Source: Glandiceps talaboti
Lineage: Eukaryota > Hemichordata > Enteropneusta > Spengelidae
Reading direction: 5' to 3'
NCBI RefSeq assembly: GCF_964340395.1
Contig: NC_135569.1
Span: 7,501-71,500 of the forward strand
DNA: 64,000 nucleotides
The stretch's first letter is position 1. The number at the start of each line of letters is the position of its first letter. Below the pieces are notes generated by a model. The model was given only the letters and a program-made list of their open reading frames with translations, did not search any database and had not been told where the DNA came from. Below, in pieces: positions 32,186-47,300 of the stretch. The translations under genes and the position numbers were made by a program.

Positions 32186-32308
32186 TCATCCAATTACAGA
32201 TCTATAGAGGAAAGTTGTTGTTGATTCAATCAAAATCACACCACTTCGTAGTGCAGTACCTACGTTGGCAGATCCGTTTAAATAATAATCTAATTCTAGG
32301 TCTGAATA
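32186..32308 (-). CDS. Large gene exon 18: probable last exon
   Basis: The acceptor cctaattgttcag opens a phase-0 frame YSDLELDYYLNG that runs 40 codons to TGA at 32186-32188. The tyrosine-rich acidic start fits a signalling tail. Other acceptors nearby (a phase-0 TAG just after tttttcag near 32379, or ctctatag at 32202) cannot be excluded. Confidence 0.45.
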   Translation of the reverse strand, partial: YSDLELDYYLNGSANVGTALRSGVILIESTTTFLYRSVIG

Positions 32309-33806
32309 CTGAACAATTAGGCAAATAAAAGTCATAAGCGCGTATTGAGAGGAAAACTACTGAAAAATGAAATGCATAATACTCTTTAGATATGTTTAAA
32401 TTTGACGCTACATTTTAAATAACAATGGTTTTACAACGATTACAGTAGGCTAAACATTCTTCAATAGACCATCATGGCATACTACTTTTGTTTTCCACTT
32501 CACCAATCTAACTACATCAACAATCTCTTGTTGCGCTATTAACTTCACATATTAAAGGTAACATATCTTATAATCTAAAGCTTACCTCGTCACCAGTTGC
32601 GATGTATGGTCTTGTGAATTGTCCTCTAACTATCCCATCATAATCAGTTGGTGGCATTGAGGACGACATCACATTATGGGATCGACCACTTGAAATGGGG
32701 GGTTTCTACGAAACAATCATGAATGCTTGTGAATACACAAATATAACCATTGACGTTTATTATTAACATTCAATCTTCTATTTTCAGAATTTTCCAGAAT
32801 TAGTGTAAATAACTTCTTTTCAATGTCTTAAATCTAGGCGTGACTTAACGTAGCGTATAGCATGTTTACTGTGACTTCCATAACTGTCGTCTTCTCAGCT
32901 TGTTACGCGGCCATTCAATCTAATTAATTTTGCCACAACCCCAAAACCTATATTAGATTACCCTATGCTTAATTTTAGAACTATTAGCAGCATTGTATGA
33001 ACATTTCCTATAGATTAGCATATATGCTTCATGGGTTTCATACTTGCAGGGGTCACAGTTACACAAGTACTTTTACATAGTCACTTCATTTGAATAAATA
33101 GTCTGATATATGTAATCATTCCCCATTGTGACCAATCAGCTCTTGGGAATATATTCAAATTGCATTACCCGGTTCATATACAATACTATAACAAGCTGAC
33201 AAAACGGCAGCTATGAAACTCACAGTCAGTAAGCTGGTTACGTAGCATATTGATTTATACGGGAAACTCACCTGAAAGTTTGCCATTGACGTATCCCATG
33301 TGTTGGCTGAGTGTTTAAAATCTAAAGGCCCTGGTATTCCTTTCGTCATAGCGATATCCCTGTGATAAATTTCATCGTTGTGTCTTCTTAGTAATTCATG
33401 TGTAGATGATCCCGACGCCAGTGACTCTTCATCCAGGGCACGATGTTGTCGTTTTGACGGTCGATAATCATCACGGTGTCGTTTGGTCGGACGTTGTCTT
33501 TTACGGTTGCATGTAACGTATGACACAGCCAAAGCTATCACTAAAACAACCAATACCGCGCCTAGGACTATGGCCATTAGGACAACTTTGTTATCAAATA
33601 CTGCAGAGAAAAAGAATTGCACAATGAGTTTCGTAAGATTTGTCTGGAATTTTTAGAATAAATACATCAAAGTATACAGAATTGGTCAAAAGCACATGTT
33701 TATGTATACACCTGTAAGCAACATATGGAAAGAGTTTAAAATCAATCTAACACTGTATTTATATACATACCATCATATTGCAAATGACTAGTACTTGTTA
33801 CAAACC

Positions 33807-33866
<60 letters not shown>

Positions 33867-34760
33867 AATGTAAGTACGTACGTACGTATGTATGTAGGTA
33901 TGTATGTAGGTATCATCATCATATTATGTACAGCTTTGAAGGCTAAAAGCCTATGAGCCGATCAAACGTAAAAAAATCAAATGTTCAACAGTCCATAGTC
34001 CAAAGTTCCACGAATAGTAACATGTATATAAATCAAACACTATCCAAGTTTATGTTAATGATGTATTTGTATTCGGCCCAGTGACTGTCTAGAGTGTTTT
34101 TGAAAGAGTTGATAGTATTCGCTGTAACAATTTTGTTGGCAGTTTATTCCATGCATTGCTGATCCGGTTTGGAAAAAAGTTGGCGCGAGTTGACTTCTGA
34201 CACAAAGACTTCCGAAGTTTCAGTGGGTGGCCTCTCGTGGCACTATGTGTTTCGCATTGGAAAAAATGCTGGTTCGCAGAGTATTTACCATGAAGATACT
34301 TCCATACCTCTATCATATCGCCCCTCATCCTTCTGTACGACATACTGGGAATATCTAAGCGCGTCAAACGTTCACCTTTAGCTCATGTCTCTCATTCCTC
34401 CAATTAATTTTGTTGCTCTCCGTAACACATTTTCAATTAAATTGCAGTCTTTAACAAAATGTGGTGACCACACAACATTGGCGTACTCTAAATGCGGACG
34501 CACAAGGGCAATGAAGAGTCTTTTCAGTGATTCTTTGTCTAGATATATGAATGATCTTCTAATTAAACCGAGTATCTGATTACATGTATGTATGTATGTA
34601 TGTATGTATGTATGTATGTATGTATGTATGTATGTATGTATGTATGTATGTATGAAAGTATGTATGTATGTATGTATGTATGTATGTATCTATGTATGTA
34701 TGAAAGTATGAAAGTGTGTACGTATGTACGCACGCACGCACACACACACACACACACACA

Positions 34761-34809
<49 letters not shown>

Positions 34810-37800
34810 GTTGTTATGTGACAAGTACTAGACGTTTGCAATATGGTGGTATATAAATATATTAGGTTGTTATATTCTTCTGACATGACAAAGTTCTGAG
34901 ATCTTCTGACCAACCCCTTTTGAATTGATTGACACATGGCGCCGACCCTTCTTATCTATCTGCCAACATCGGGCCCTGGTTTACAAATTGACACCAAGAG
35001 TGTAACTTACCGCTGGTGTCGCTATAACTGCTAATGGTACTGAGATGATCGGTTGGCATGGTGGACGTTACAACTGAAGGAACATAAGACATGATAAGAT
35101 CACAATAAGTCACAAATCACTAGAATATTTTAAACGTGTGACAGTGTCAACTTACATTCAGTGGGGGGAAATGAAAGCTAGCTAGCGACAACTTATGAGG
35201 AAATTGTAGGCAACAAATTTAATTTTGTGCGAAGAGTTTGTAATTTTGAAAACAGTAAGCTACAAATGGCTTGCAATAATGATAAAATTAAAATAATTTC
35301 AAAATGGCTAAATATGTTAACGTAGTATGTGCCTCGAAATAAAACCTTTATAAAAACAGTAGCTTTTACTTCTTTCAAAAACACTCTTTGACCAACCGAT
35401 TCTTAGTGAAAGTCAAGAAAAAAGCGTTGGTCACTGTACAAGTGTTTGAAATATATGTTAACATGATATCAAAATTACGCCATTTTATTATCCCATATTG
35501 CCGCTAACTACCGTGCTAGCCCTATGGAAAAGGTTGTCGGTTTTTCTTGAATAATAGACAGTGAACTTCAGAAATTACTTAATTGTTTCAAAAAGGACCA
35601 GGATGAAATTTTGGGAGATTTTAAGAACGTTAAAATTTGACTTTGAGGGAAAGTGTCCCGAGCCTCATTCCGCCTTAAGAACGACAATGAAAGGTAATAG
35701 TGACCTTTAGTATGATGATGTCAACAGAAAAAACTACTCGAGCACTACAAAATATGGTGACGATAAGCACAGGTGTTGAGTGTTGAGAAGTAATGATCAA
35801 GTCAACACGGCGACCGTTCGTGATAATACATCGGATAGTTGAAGGCAAAGGTTGGAAATGGTAAAACAAACGAGATGAAATGAATTTCTTTAAGTGCTGT
35901 AAGAAATGGGTGAAATATTGGTCAAACCGAAAAGGCAAATGCATCAATCACAGGACAAAACTAAAGACCACTATAGAAAACTACTACAGTAAAATAATAA
36001 CTTACGATGAGTTGTTGGCTTTGGTAAATCTGGTTGCCAAAATAAATAAAAATGAAAAGTAACCTTAGATAAATTAAAAATAATTAATAACATATTGGAA
36101 AACTGCCAGTCCTTCTTGTTCTTCCCATTTATTTTATGAGTTTCGACGTTTTGTGGGATGATGAAGTATCAAAATTTCAACTATGTCAGACAACAAACCT
36201 CTACACAACGACCACGTGTATGACCTTACATTCTATTGCCAGATTGTCTAGTTATCCATGGTCATGCGTAGGAGGAGAAAAATCATAGTTCATAGGCAGT
36301 TGGTGTAAGGTAACCGCAAATCGTATGTATTTTGGAATAGTTAGATTTTTGAAAACAAAATAACTTACCGATAGGAACAAATACTATTGCCTCTTTGTCG
36401 ATTACCATTTCTTCAAAGACTGCAGTCTTATTCATGCCCTCAATGAAGGCTTCTTGAACTATTTCCTCTGACACTTCAGCGGATTCTTCTACTACAACGT
36501 CATATGTAATCTCAACACTACCCTTCCTGTTTATGAATAATGTCAGAAAATGCATATTAGATAGTTACAGGTTATAAGAATATTATTGCAGTCCAATGAT
36601 TTTTATGTACAATAAATAATGTGTCCATCAGAAGTGAAAGTCTTCAACATTTTATGTTTAGTGCTCCGTTAAAATCAAACAGAAGGAAATCAGGGGTCAC
36701 CATATAAATTGGTGCACTCAAAATTAACCAATTTTAAATCCAAAATGGCCACCAAATGCTAATTATGTGGGGAAAGATTGATGATTTCCTTGAAAACAAG
36801 ATTGTTAACGACCATCTTGGTGATTTCTTAATAACTGAGTAACTTGAGAAGCATAAGCTTGTTGTGATTTTCAAATAAGGTGTTCCCACGGGGGGGGGGG
36901 TGACAGAATTTGCATTTATAGTTACATTTATTGTTATATATGCTAAGATTACAGCCATTGGTAGAAATATGTTGCCCTTTCATGATCAAATATACTGCCG
37001 AGTGACAAAGTGTGTTTGTGTATATGTGTATGTATGTATGTATGTATGTATGTATGTATGTATGTATGTACGCGCGTGCTTGTCTGTGTCTGTGTGTATG
37101 TGCGTATATATAGGTACTATAGATACCAATTTGGAAATTATATTTACTTACGTAAATGAGTCGACATTGATGCAATCGAAATAATTCGCCAATTCAGTTG
37201 AGTTAAAGACATCAGCCAGCTGTAAGATACAAATTAAAATAATCAAGATATTTTTTTAAATAATGACTGAATTATATGATTAAATATTAAGTAGATATTT
37301 CCTTCTAATTTCAGAATTTGATGTGTGACTTTTAAATGTTTTGTTAAAGTACAGTTAGAAAGATTCTGTCTAGTAGGCCGGGCAGATGAGTAGCCAACCC
37401 AGAAGCTCCATTTCTACGATATTTTGTCTATATAACAAGTTTGAAACCAAAATGGTAACAAAACAGTTATTTTTACGATTGGTGCTATTCTTACACGGGA
37501 AAACACGACAGGACCACGAGAGTTCAGAAGAGGCGAGAGTTCACAATACTTACCATAGCTGAAAACATTGCTGCTGTTTCGCCATAGGTACAAGATTGTG
37601 CATCGACAAGTTCGTCCTTCCATTCAATGCCAACTTCAATTATTAGAGTTGACCTGAACATCTGTCCTTTAATTGTTCCTTGGCAAACACCACGGGTGAT
37701 AGTTGGGGGGCAAGTCGGTCGGTATGTAGTAGCAAAAGTTGTGTAGCCAAAGACGTCCGTAGTTGGGTAGGTTGGTTCAAGAGTTGTCAGTTTTGGTTGA

Positions 37801-38575
37801 GTGATCTGACGTGGTGTTGTACTCTTCTTGTTGGACCTCTTCGTCGTCGGATTTAGCGTTGCTGCACTTGTTGTCTCACGTTTTGTGGTTGGTAGAGTCG
37901 TAGTATGCTGAGCTACTGTTGTCGGTTTGGTAGTTTCTTGCTTAGAAGTAGGCAGCAGAGTTGTAGCATCTGTAGTTTGCATCAATGGGGCTGTTGTTGG
38001 TTTTGTTGTTTCATACGTCGTTTGTACAGATGTTGTTTCTAGATGTGTTGTTATTGATACTGTTGTGACTTCGGTTGTTTCCGGCATCGTTGTTATAGGC
38101 GCGGTGGTTGGCCTGGTAGTCTCTCCGATAGTTGTTCTTTGCATTGTTGTAGCCGTCGTTGTTACTTTTGGTGTTGTGACATGGGTAGTTTCTTCTTCTG
38201 TTGTTTGGGAAATAGTGGTCACGTCCGTCGTTTGTTGTAAAGTTGTTTGTTTAGTGGTTTTTGACAACGTTGTGGCAGCCACTGTAGTAGGTAATATCGT
38301 CGTTGCTTTTGGTGCTGCTGTTGTCCTTATGGTCGTTCTTGGCAAGGTTGGCAATGCTGTAGTTTCTGCCAAAGTTGTAAATTTGGTAGTTTTAAACTCA
38401 GTTGTCAGAGCTTCAGTTATTTCTTCAGTGAACGGCTCAGTGGGTGATGGTGTTGTTGGAACTGCGGTGAATAAATGTGGGAAATATGGACTTTGAATTT
38501 GGGGAAAAGCAGATTGCTTTGTTAATGCCTCTATTATACATAATGCCCCCACTAACGCACATATACACACAAACA

Positions 38576-38633
<58 letters not shown>

Positions 38634-38672
38634 AACAAACAAACAAACACAAACACACATACATACATACAT

Positions 38673-38704
<32 letters not shown>

Positions 38705-38718
38705 GCGCATGCATGCAT

Positions 38719-38796
<78 letters not shown>

Positions 38797-41700
38797 CACT
38801 CCAAAACTTACCAAAGACGACAAACGCAATTGCCTCTTCGTTTATTTCCACGTCTTCCAGAACATCTGTGTTATTTAAACCTTCGAAAAAGGCGACCTGT
38901 ATGTCTGACTCGTTCACCTGGGTATCTTCATCTAAAACTATCTTATAATCTATTTCGACGCTCCCTTGTCTAAAGAGAGGAAAGCAACCCATTTAATAAA
39001 CACGGCCTAACGATAATCTCTGGCAAGTGGTAAATGACGTATAAACACGGCCTAACGATAATCTCTGGCAAGTGGTAAATGACGTATAAACACGGCCTAA
39101 CGATAATCTCTGGCAAGTGGTAAATGACGTATAAACACGGCCTAACGATAATCTCTGGCAAGTGGTAAATGACGTATAAACACGGCCTAACGATAATCTC
39201 TGGCAAGTGGTAAATGACGTATAAAATCCATATATTTGTATCGATACACTGGCTAAAGTGAAAGCATAAATATATTAAATTTCACATAAAATTTCGATTC
39301 TCAAGCTATTGGCAACACCGATCTCTAAGTTTGTCAGTATTGATATACAAATTATTTCCCTCCTTTTCACCTTGTGTTTGCAATAGATCACCGCCCATTT
39401 ATAATGGTTGGTATTGCCAGTTGCGTACTTTTTTCAGCCTGTAACAAGTCAGTACAAGGGTTATTAATTACAACTAAAACAGGAAATGTAGACTGTACAT
39501 AATATACACATTTCATTACCACGGCTAGTTATTTAGCAAGTTGAGGTTGTTTTTCTTTCAAGATTGTACTGAAATTGTATTGCTGTCTGAACACAACAGG
39601 ATCGTGAGGGAGGGGAGAGTTTTATTTACATAATCGGCTTTTAGATTCCACTCAATAACCAATCATTCTGGCTTCAGCAGTGAAAGTGTTGGTAACTATC
39701 AAGTCAAATAACAACTTCAACTTGCAGAATGATTGCAATGCCCTGATTAGGAAGTGTATATACAATAATTACTCCCCCTGTCTTAACCAGATCAACTGAG
39801 GTATTTCTCCGCTAACATAGAATACGCTCTTTGCACAAATTTCCCTGAAAACTACATTTCTTAAAATGTCTCCAAACTTTGTCATATGAAACCTTGATTT
39901 TGGTCAAAGTGAAATAATAAAATAAATTTAGGGGTTCCATGTCCTGTTGGCATAATGACCCCTTTTTCTAGATTTTAATCATATCTGAGAATGGTCTGGA
40001 ATATCTTGAACAACAATTTTAGTATTGCTGAGGCGCATACTATACTACCGTATAGAGAACACTTTCCTCGAAAAGGACTTACCTGAAAGAGGAGACGTCG
40101 ATACAGTCGAAGTCATTCGACAATGAACTTGCGTTGAATATGGCCGCCAACTGAAAGTGGAAGAGTAGATTGACTTACATTGAACCTAACACAAAATACC
40201 CCTAATACAGATATTACAACTAACAAAGGCATACACATATCTCAAGATGTGTAAAAGACTAAACATTATTGCATTGATTCAAGTCCTTACTGAATAGAAT
40301 TATATAATTTTTTTGGCCTAATCTTTATTGGAAAGGCTATCTTACCTTATAGGAAAACTCTGCCGCCGCTTCATTGTACTCACAAGACGATGGATCTGCC
40401 AGTGCACCATCCCATGAATAACCCGTTTCAATGACAAGAGTTGAACTGAAAGCTGGGCCCTGAGCCGTTGCGGTGACGTTACATGATCCCTCTTTCGATA
40501 CAGGTGGACATGTCGGCACTGGAGGTGTAGTTATATCCGGGTAAGGTTCAGTCTTCGATGGATTCATTTTTGGCTTCGTCTTACTGTCGATATCTGGTAA
40601 GTTGCTCGCCTCTGTTGTGAGATATTCATCAAACCAATCGCTTACAAGCTCTGGTGGTTCTCCAGTTGCCATGTCTACAGAGGAAATTCATTTCGAAACG
40701 CTGGATGAAGAATCGATTCTCACCATCTACAGTCAAGGTAACCACTGTCTAGTTTCGGTTACCCAGACTGTAGTCATTGAGTGTTCTCACTTAATGAATA
40801 CCCCCACCCCCATTCCTGTCAGAGAGACTAGGGAAATTATAAACAAAATTTATGTGGCATCAATGTTATGAAAGTCACATAAAGCCAGAGTCCTAATGAC
40901 GTAATCCCCTGAGAAAGTCACAGGGGGTCATATCATTGCAAAGAAAACTTCCTACATTCGGTCGCCAGTGTGGTTCATTGTACCAGAGCGACTTGTCGGT
41001 GGATAATTAAATGATTGTATTTAAGAGTTCACGGGGTTTGGGGATAGTAAAATATAAATTATCGTATTGTTTTTTCCTAAATGGTAAGGCCAAACGTGAT
41101 CTCAGAGTATCTGAGACAATATAGTTTCAGTTTCAATTCCCATGGCTACAGTGCTGAAGATGTCGACTATTATAGCCAACGATTTTATACTCAACTTTTG
41201 AGTTACGCATTATTTCAGTTAATGAAATTTATGACTTGCATAGTTAAAAAGTTGTAAACCCGACATTTCAATACTAATGATAAATGCAGGTTGTAATGTA
41301 ATAAAAGAATTGTGCAAAATGTGCGGATAAGAAGAAGTCTGGTTCTATAGAAGTTCTGGCCATACATGTACAGAAGTACTAAGCAAATGGGGAAGGGGTA
41401 TGATTGATTACCGCACAGTATACTTACCAACACAATATGGAACCTCGCCACTCCAGCGCTGATTGTGACATCTCAGCATATCATGCCCAACCAGAAAGAA
41501 TCCTGGTTCGCAGTCAAAGTAGAACTTTGCACCTTCTGGATATTCATCTGGTTTAAAGTTAGGAATCTCAGGTGGCAAATCTGGTAAATTCTCTAATCCG
41601 TTATTTTCCTGATCATTCCCTGTACAGTTACATTGCATTGTTATATTGTCATTACCCCCATTTTCTACAGGTGGCTGATTTGGTCCAAATGTAACATTCC

Positions 41701-43141
41701 GAGCGAGTACTTGCTGAGAGCAACTGCAAACAGGCATATTATTATTGCCCCCCATTCCTCCTGGCTGCTGACCACGTTCTTCACCTGATTGCTCACCACT
41801 TCCTTCACCTGGTTGCTGACCACTTCCTTCACCTGGTTGTTGACCACTTCCTTCACCTGGTTGCTGACCACTTCCTTCACCTGGTTGTTGACCACTTCCT
41901 TCATCTGGTTGCTGACCACTTCCTTCACCTGGTTGTTGTTCATTTCCTTCACCCGGTTGTTGACCACGTCCATCACCTGATTGCTCACCACTTCCTTCAC
42001 CTGGTTGTTGTTCATTTCCTTCACCCGGTTGTTGACCACGTCCATCATCTGGTTGCTCACCACGTTCTTCACCTGATTGCTGACCACTTCCTTCACCCGG
42101 TTGCTGACCATTTCCTTCACCTGGTTGCTGACCATTTCCTTCATCTGGTTTCTGATCACTTCCCTCACCTGGTTGTTGACCATTTCCTTCACCCGGTTGC
42201 TGACCACTTCCTTCATCTGGTAGCTGACCATTTCCCTCACCTGGTTGCTGACCATTTCCTTCACCTGGTTGCTGACCATTTCCTTCACCTGGTTGCTGAC
42301 CATTTCCCTCACCTGGTTGCTGACCACTTCCTTCACCTGGTAGCTGACCATTTCCCTCACCCGGTTGCTGACCATTTCCTTCACCTGGTTGCTGACCATT
42401 TCCTTCACCCGGTTGCTGACCATTTCCTTCACCTGGTTGCTGACCATTTCCCTCACCTGGTTTCTGACCACTTCCTTCACCTGGTTGCTGACCACTTCCT
42501 TCACCTGGTTGCTGACCACTTCCTTCACCTGGTTGCTGACCATTTCCTTCACCTGGTTGCCGACCATTTCCTTCACCTGGTTGCTCACCACTTCCTTCAC
42601 CTGGTTGCTGACCATTTCCTTCACCCGGTTGCTGACCACTTCCTTCACCTGGTTGCCGACCATTTCCTTCACCTGGTTGCTGACCACTTCCTTCACCTGG
42701 TTGCTGACCATTTCCTTCACCTGGTTGCTGACCACTTCCTTCACCTGGTTGCTGACCACTTCCTTCACCTGGCTGTTGACCACTTCCTTGGCCTGGTCGT
42801 TGACCACTTCCTTCTCCCGGTGGTCGCCGATTATCTTCATCTACTCCAATAGGTGGTCGATCACTATTACTTGGCATCAGATGTGATGGAAAATTAACAA
42901 AATGTATGGGTAATACTGCATCTTCATGTCTTGACAGAATGGGTTCAGAACATGAGCCTGTAAGACAATGATAATATATACTTAACTTATTATCATTATT
43001 GTTTTAACTATTCACGAAAGTATTTGTTATTTGGCTTGTGGTAGGAAAGTAGTATACTGTATAGACATGTTTACGTCATTTGCATACAAAGAGACATTTG
43101 AGAGAAACATATCCCAGTTAGAGAGACATGTGGACGGACGC

Positions 43142-43196
<55 letters not shown>

Positions 43197-44275
43197 GTCA
43201 GATAATCAGGGAAGGAGGCAGGAAGTGAGCGAATTTTTACATTGCCTTAAATATTTTTCAAGGTGAAACACTCAGTATGTTTCCTACCTATGCAAGTTGG
43301 CCTTGGATAATTCCAAGTTCCATTAATACATTTCATAAAACGGTGACCATACAGTTGATAACCATATCGGCATTTGAATTCCACCCATGAGTTGCTGTAA
43401 TAGGTAGGCTGTCCTATTTGCATACCATGGACTGGAACACCTGGATCTCTACAGTGAGCTGCGGATAACAAGAAAAATAATGCTCAAGAGAGAGGTTTTA
43501 CACTAAGGGGAATAAGTAAAAACCAACTTGATATTTCTCTGGAATCGCAAGTGGTTTGTAGGTACCAGTGATATAAAATCACAAAATCGCTCTTCAGAAT
43601 CCATAGTTTATAAAATATGTTGGATCGAGTAGTGATCCACTCTAAAGGAAAAATCCAACTACATCTGTCTTTTCGTGCAATTGTATTGATTACTGCCAAC
43701 AACTTACATATTATATCTGGGTGATAACACAGTAACATACTCAACTTTTGAAATTTTGTAAAGAAGCCTTGTGATACGTTTTCCATTAAGGGCTTATAGG
43801 AACCTTACCCTCATGTGGTGACACCATGAACATTTTATTTCCTTTGCCTTTATAAACACAGAGTGCTTTACATTGTCAGGCTGAGGTAAACATACTAAAT
43901 ATCATACGTTTCATACCCAAACAGGTCGGCAAAGGATGGGCCCACTTTCCATTAACACATCTGGTGAAACGATTGCCATAGAGCTCATATCCCTGACGGC
44001 ATCTGAATTCTACCCATGAGTATATTTCATACGTTGGGAATCCAACTTGCATTCCATTCTTTGGGAAGCCTGGATTCACGCAGTGAGCTATGGGGGAAAA
44101 TATAATAATCATGACTTCATCATTTACAATTAAAGCAAGTTGAGTAGAAATAACGTCTTCTTTAGTTCAAAATAATCTTACGAACGATTGCTACGTTCTA
44201 TCAGATTGATTGCTGATGTGTAATCTTATCTGGAAGACTCGACTTACTTACTTACTTACTTACTTACTTACCTAC

Positions 44276-44364
<89 letters not shown>

Positions 44365-47300
44365 TACAAATACACACACACACACACACACACACACAAA
44401 TACAAATACAAATACAAATACACACACGTAATCATAAACTAATCATCTCTCATTTACTCACTCACTTCATATGTCACTATACAGGAAGCACCGGCTTTGT
44501 TTAAGTAACAGTAAAGCGTTCCACCAGTCAGCTATACATTTAATATATACAATTCCGTATATGTTGCTTACCCCTACATGTCGGAAGTGGAGCACTCCAA
44601 TGTCCATTGACACATTTGATAAACTGATTACCAAAAAGTTCAAAACCAGGTTTACATTGGAACTTCACCCATGAACCGGCTTCATAGCTAGGCATTCCAA
44701 CTTGATGTCCGTTGATGGGGATCCCTGGGTTTCTACAATGAGCTGTAGGTGATATCAAATTTACATATTTGATTATTTTCTATAGCAGTTCGTATGCTAA
44801 AACTGACATTTCATCCCAGGCTTTCATGATCATTAATGTTTAATCTCCGTTGCCTTGTATGATATCACCGACTCTTTATTCGTTCCACAACATTTCATGT
44901 TAACTGATTTTGAATAAAAATGAATTTACGTGGTACCAATTTCCGAGATATGTGTTACTAGTAATTAATGTACTTAAGTTAAATATATTTTTTACATACC
45001 AACACATTCCATGCGGGTCAGTGGGGGATACCAAGTGCCATTATGACAATTCGACACTTCTGGGCCCCTAAGGACATAGCTTCGGTTACAATGTAAACAA
45101 ATACTGTCACCATGACGACCTGTGGTGTTTGTGAAAACGCCGTTATTCATTGGTTTCTTCGGCACTAAACAGCCAGCTAGCAGAAAAAAGAATAACTTTG
45201 TGAGTGTTGATGATACTTGTGTTACGGATGACAGAATACAACTTTTTAATATTCGCTAAGTTTTGATGTTTTGCGAGGTCACCGTGAATTCTCAGCTGTC
45301 ATGAATTAATACTTAGAACAAATGTTTGCATTTCGCGAATAGTATTCTTCTGAGATGACAACATTAAGTTATTAAAAGATCGTTGATGTCAAATAATGAC
45401 TGATTACAGACAGTTGGAAGAACAATGACGTGATCACATTGTTTAGCTAGTTTTCATATTTGCCAATATCATTTGCATTGAATTAAGGCGACGGCGATAC
45501 TTCCGTTTTAGTCATTTATGGTGCTGATTACTTATCACCCAATCATTTGAGTATTGTATATTTTACGTTTATAAGAATTTAATGGAATAATAAAATTATG
45601 GATTCACTTTGGAAGGGACGGTCCGAGGTCAGGAGTGTGTAGTCTGAGCTAATTCCCTAAAAGTCGAAGTCGATCCCGTGTACAGAGTGGAGAGAGAGAG
45701 AGAGAGAGAGTAACATTGAAGGGGGTTACGTTAACAGTAGAGGTTACCCCCAATTTGTTACACTTGCAATACCAATTTGGAGGGCCCCTCTAATTGCTAC
45801 ATGAAATCACAAGCGTAAGCGCCCTCTGCGTTGATCGTTTAACTTTTTACTATCGCAAATGTATAACGCACGGAAAGGAATGGTTTATTCACTTTACTGA
45901 AAAAAAGGCGGCCGGATCCATGTTACGTACTTATAGCATGTCACAAGACCGGCAATTGAACTTTCATTCAAAACGCGCTCTATCATCTGATTCCCAGCCA
46001 CCACCCCCCTCTACTCCCCCCTCTCCCAACAGACACACACACACGCACGCACACGCACAGCTACAAACAAACTTAATACCCTCACAGACATAAAGAACTA
46101 CAACTCCAGAGAAGCTAGAAACAAGAATTGTTCATCCCAGGTGCAATGTTGAGAGGAACAGACAGTTAATCCAGAGACCAACAACTTGAATACATGCAAT
46201 TACAGTAATGAAACTTCAGTCTTGAAAACCTACGAATGGCACGGAATATTGCGTAAGTGTGAAATCGCAAGATTTGAATTGAGCTAAATTTTAAAATAGT
46301 TTTTTTTTAAGTCCCAAATATCACAGATACAATTATGGTGAATATATACAGGTAGTATATGAAACAAATATAAATATATTATCTTGGACGCTTCCCTGCT
46401 AAATATCATCACCATCGACTGTAAAGTGAATTTCTAACGTCCAGCGCCGACAACGTCAAGAATTAGTGAGGTTACTATTTGTTAGCGATTTAACATAGAG
46501 TATTTCCCATTTGTGTTGATTATTGGTTGATGTTTTCGATTTAAAGCAACAAAGGTTCTTGTTACTATATCTTCTACAATGTAAATAGGCATTTCAAAGA
46601 TTTGTCAGCTGAACTACTGTTTTGATTGTATATTACAAAGAAACTACTGCAGAGTGAAGAATACCGAAAAGGCCCGGGACAGACTACGTAATAGATAACA
46701 GACTGTAAGATACGTCGTGTTGTTCAGCCCTATCAGGCTTCTTGGCACATGTAAATGTTTGGTCCTTTGATTTCAATTCTTATTTTGTCTGATTATACAA
46801 GTTAAGGTGTTACTGTCATAAGGGCCTAAGTCCACCTTTTGTATAAAAAAATTATAATTTTGACCAACTGTGATTCTGAAAAATAACTAGGTAAAAACGT
46901 GAATTATAAAAATTGGCGCAGAGTCAAACGGTCATAGTAAAAATTAATTTTGTATTTTCTCGATAAAAAATGACATGTTTCTCAAAAGCCCTGGTGGCAT
47001 TATATTCCGATAGTTTGCTGTTTCCTCTCTTATCTCACCAAATATCTTCCTGGATGAAACAGATATAATGCGCAAAAAACGTATGATTTAAATTTGATTT
47101 AGCGTCATAAGGGCAAACAAATTGTTGGCCTTTTTCTCAAAAAAAATTGTTTGTAATTAGGCTCTTATATAGTCAAGTTATATCAGCAAAGTTGGATCTC
47201 TGTGCGTTGCATTCACATCTCGAGTACTTTCTACAGCAAGTCGTTCACATGAAGTCCTTTAACGCTTTGTCACAATGTATTATGTGTTATGTATACGGTA

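Noticed and set aside
32160-32203. Alternative last exon of the large gene using acceptor ctctatag or ctaccag
   Set aside because: Frames are short and carry a poorer tail sequence, but they remain possible. The acceptor at 32309-32310 was preferred for its pyrimidine tract and tyrosine-rich acidic continuation.
37524-38829. Poly-Val/Cys extension upstream of the Thr-rich exon
   Set aside because: It is translated GT/TATG microsatellite beyond a good acceptor at 38462-38463.
41665-42886. Long frames VVSNQVKE (minus, second frame) and LLTTSFTW (plus) over the octapeptide array
   Set aside because: 24-bp repeat artefacts. Only the first minus frame continues into a sushi domain and matches the exon phases.
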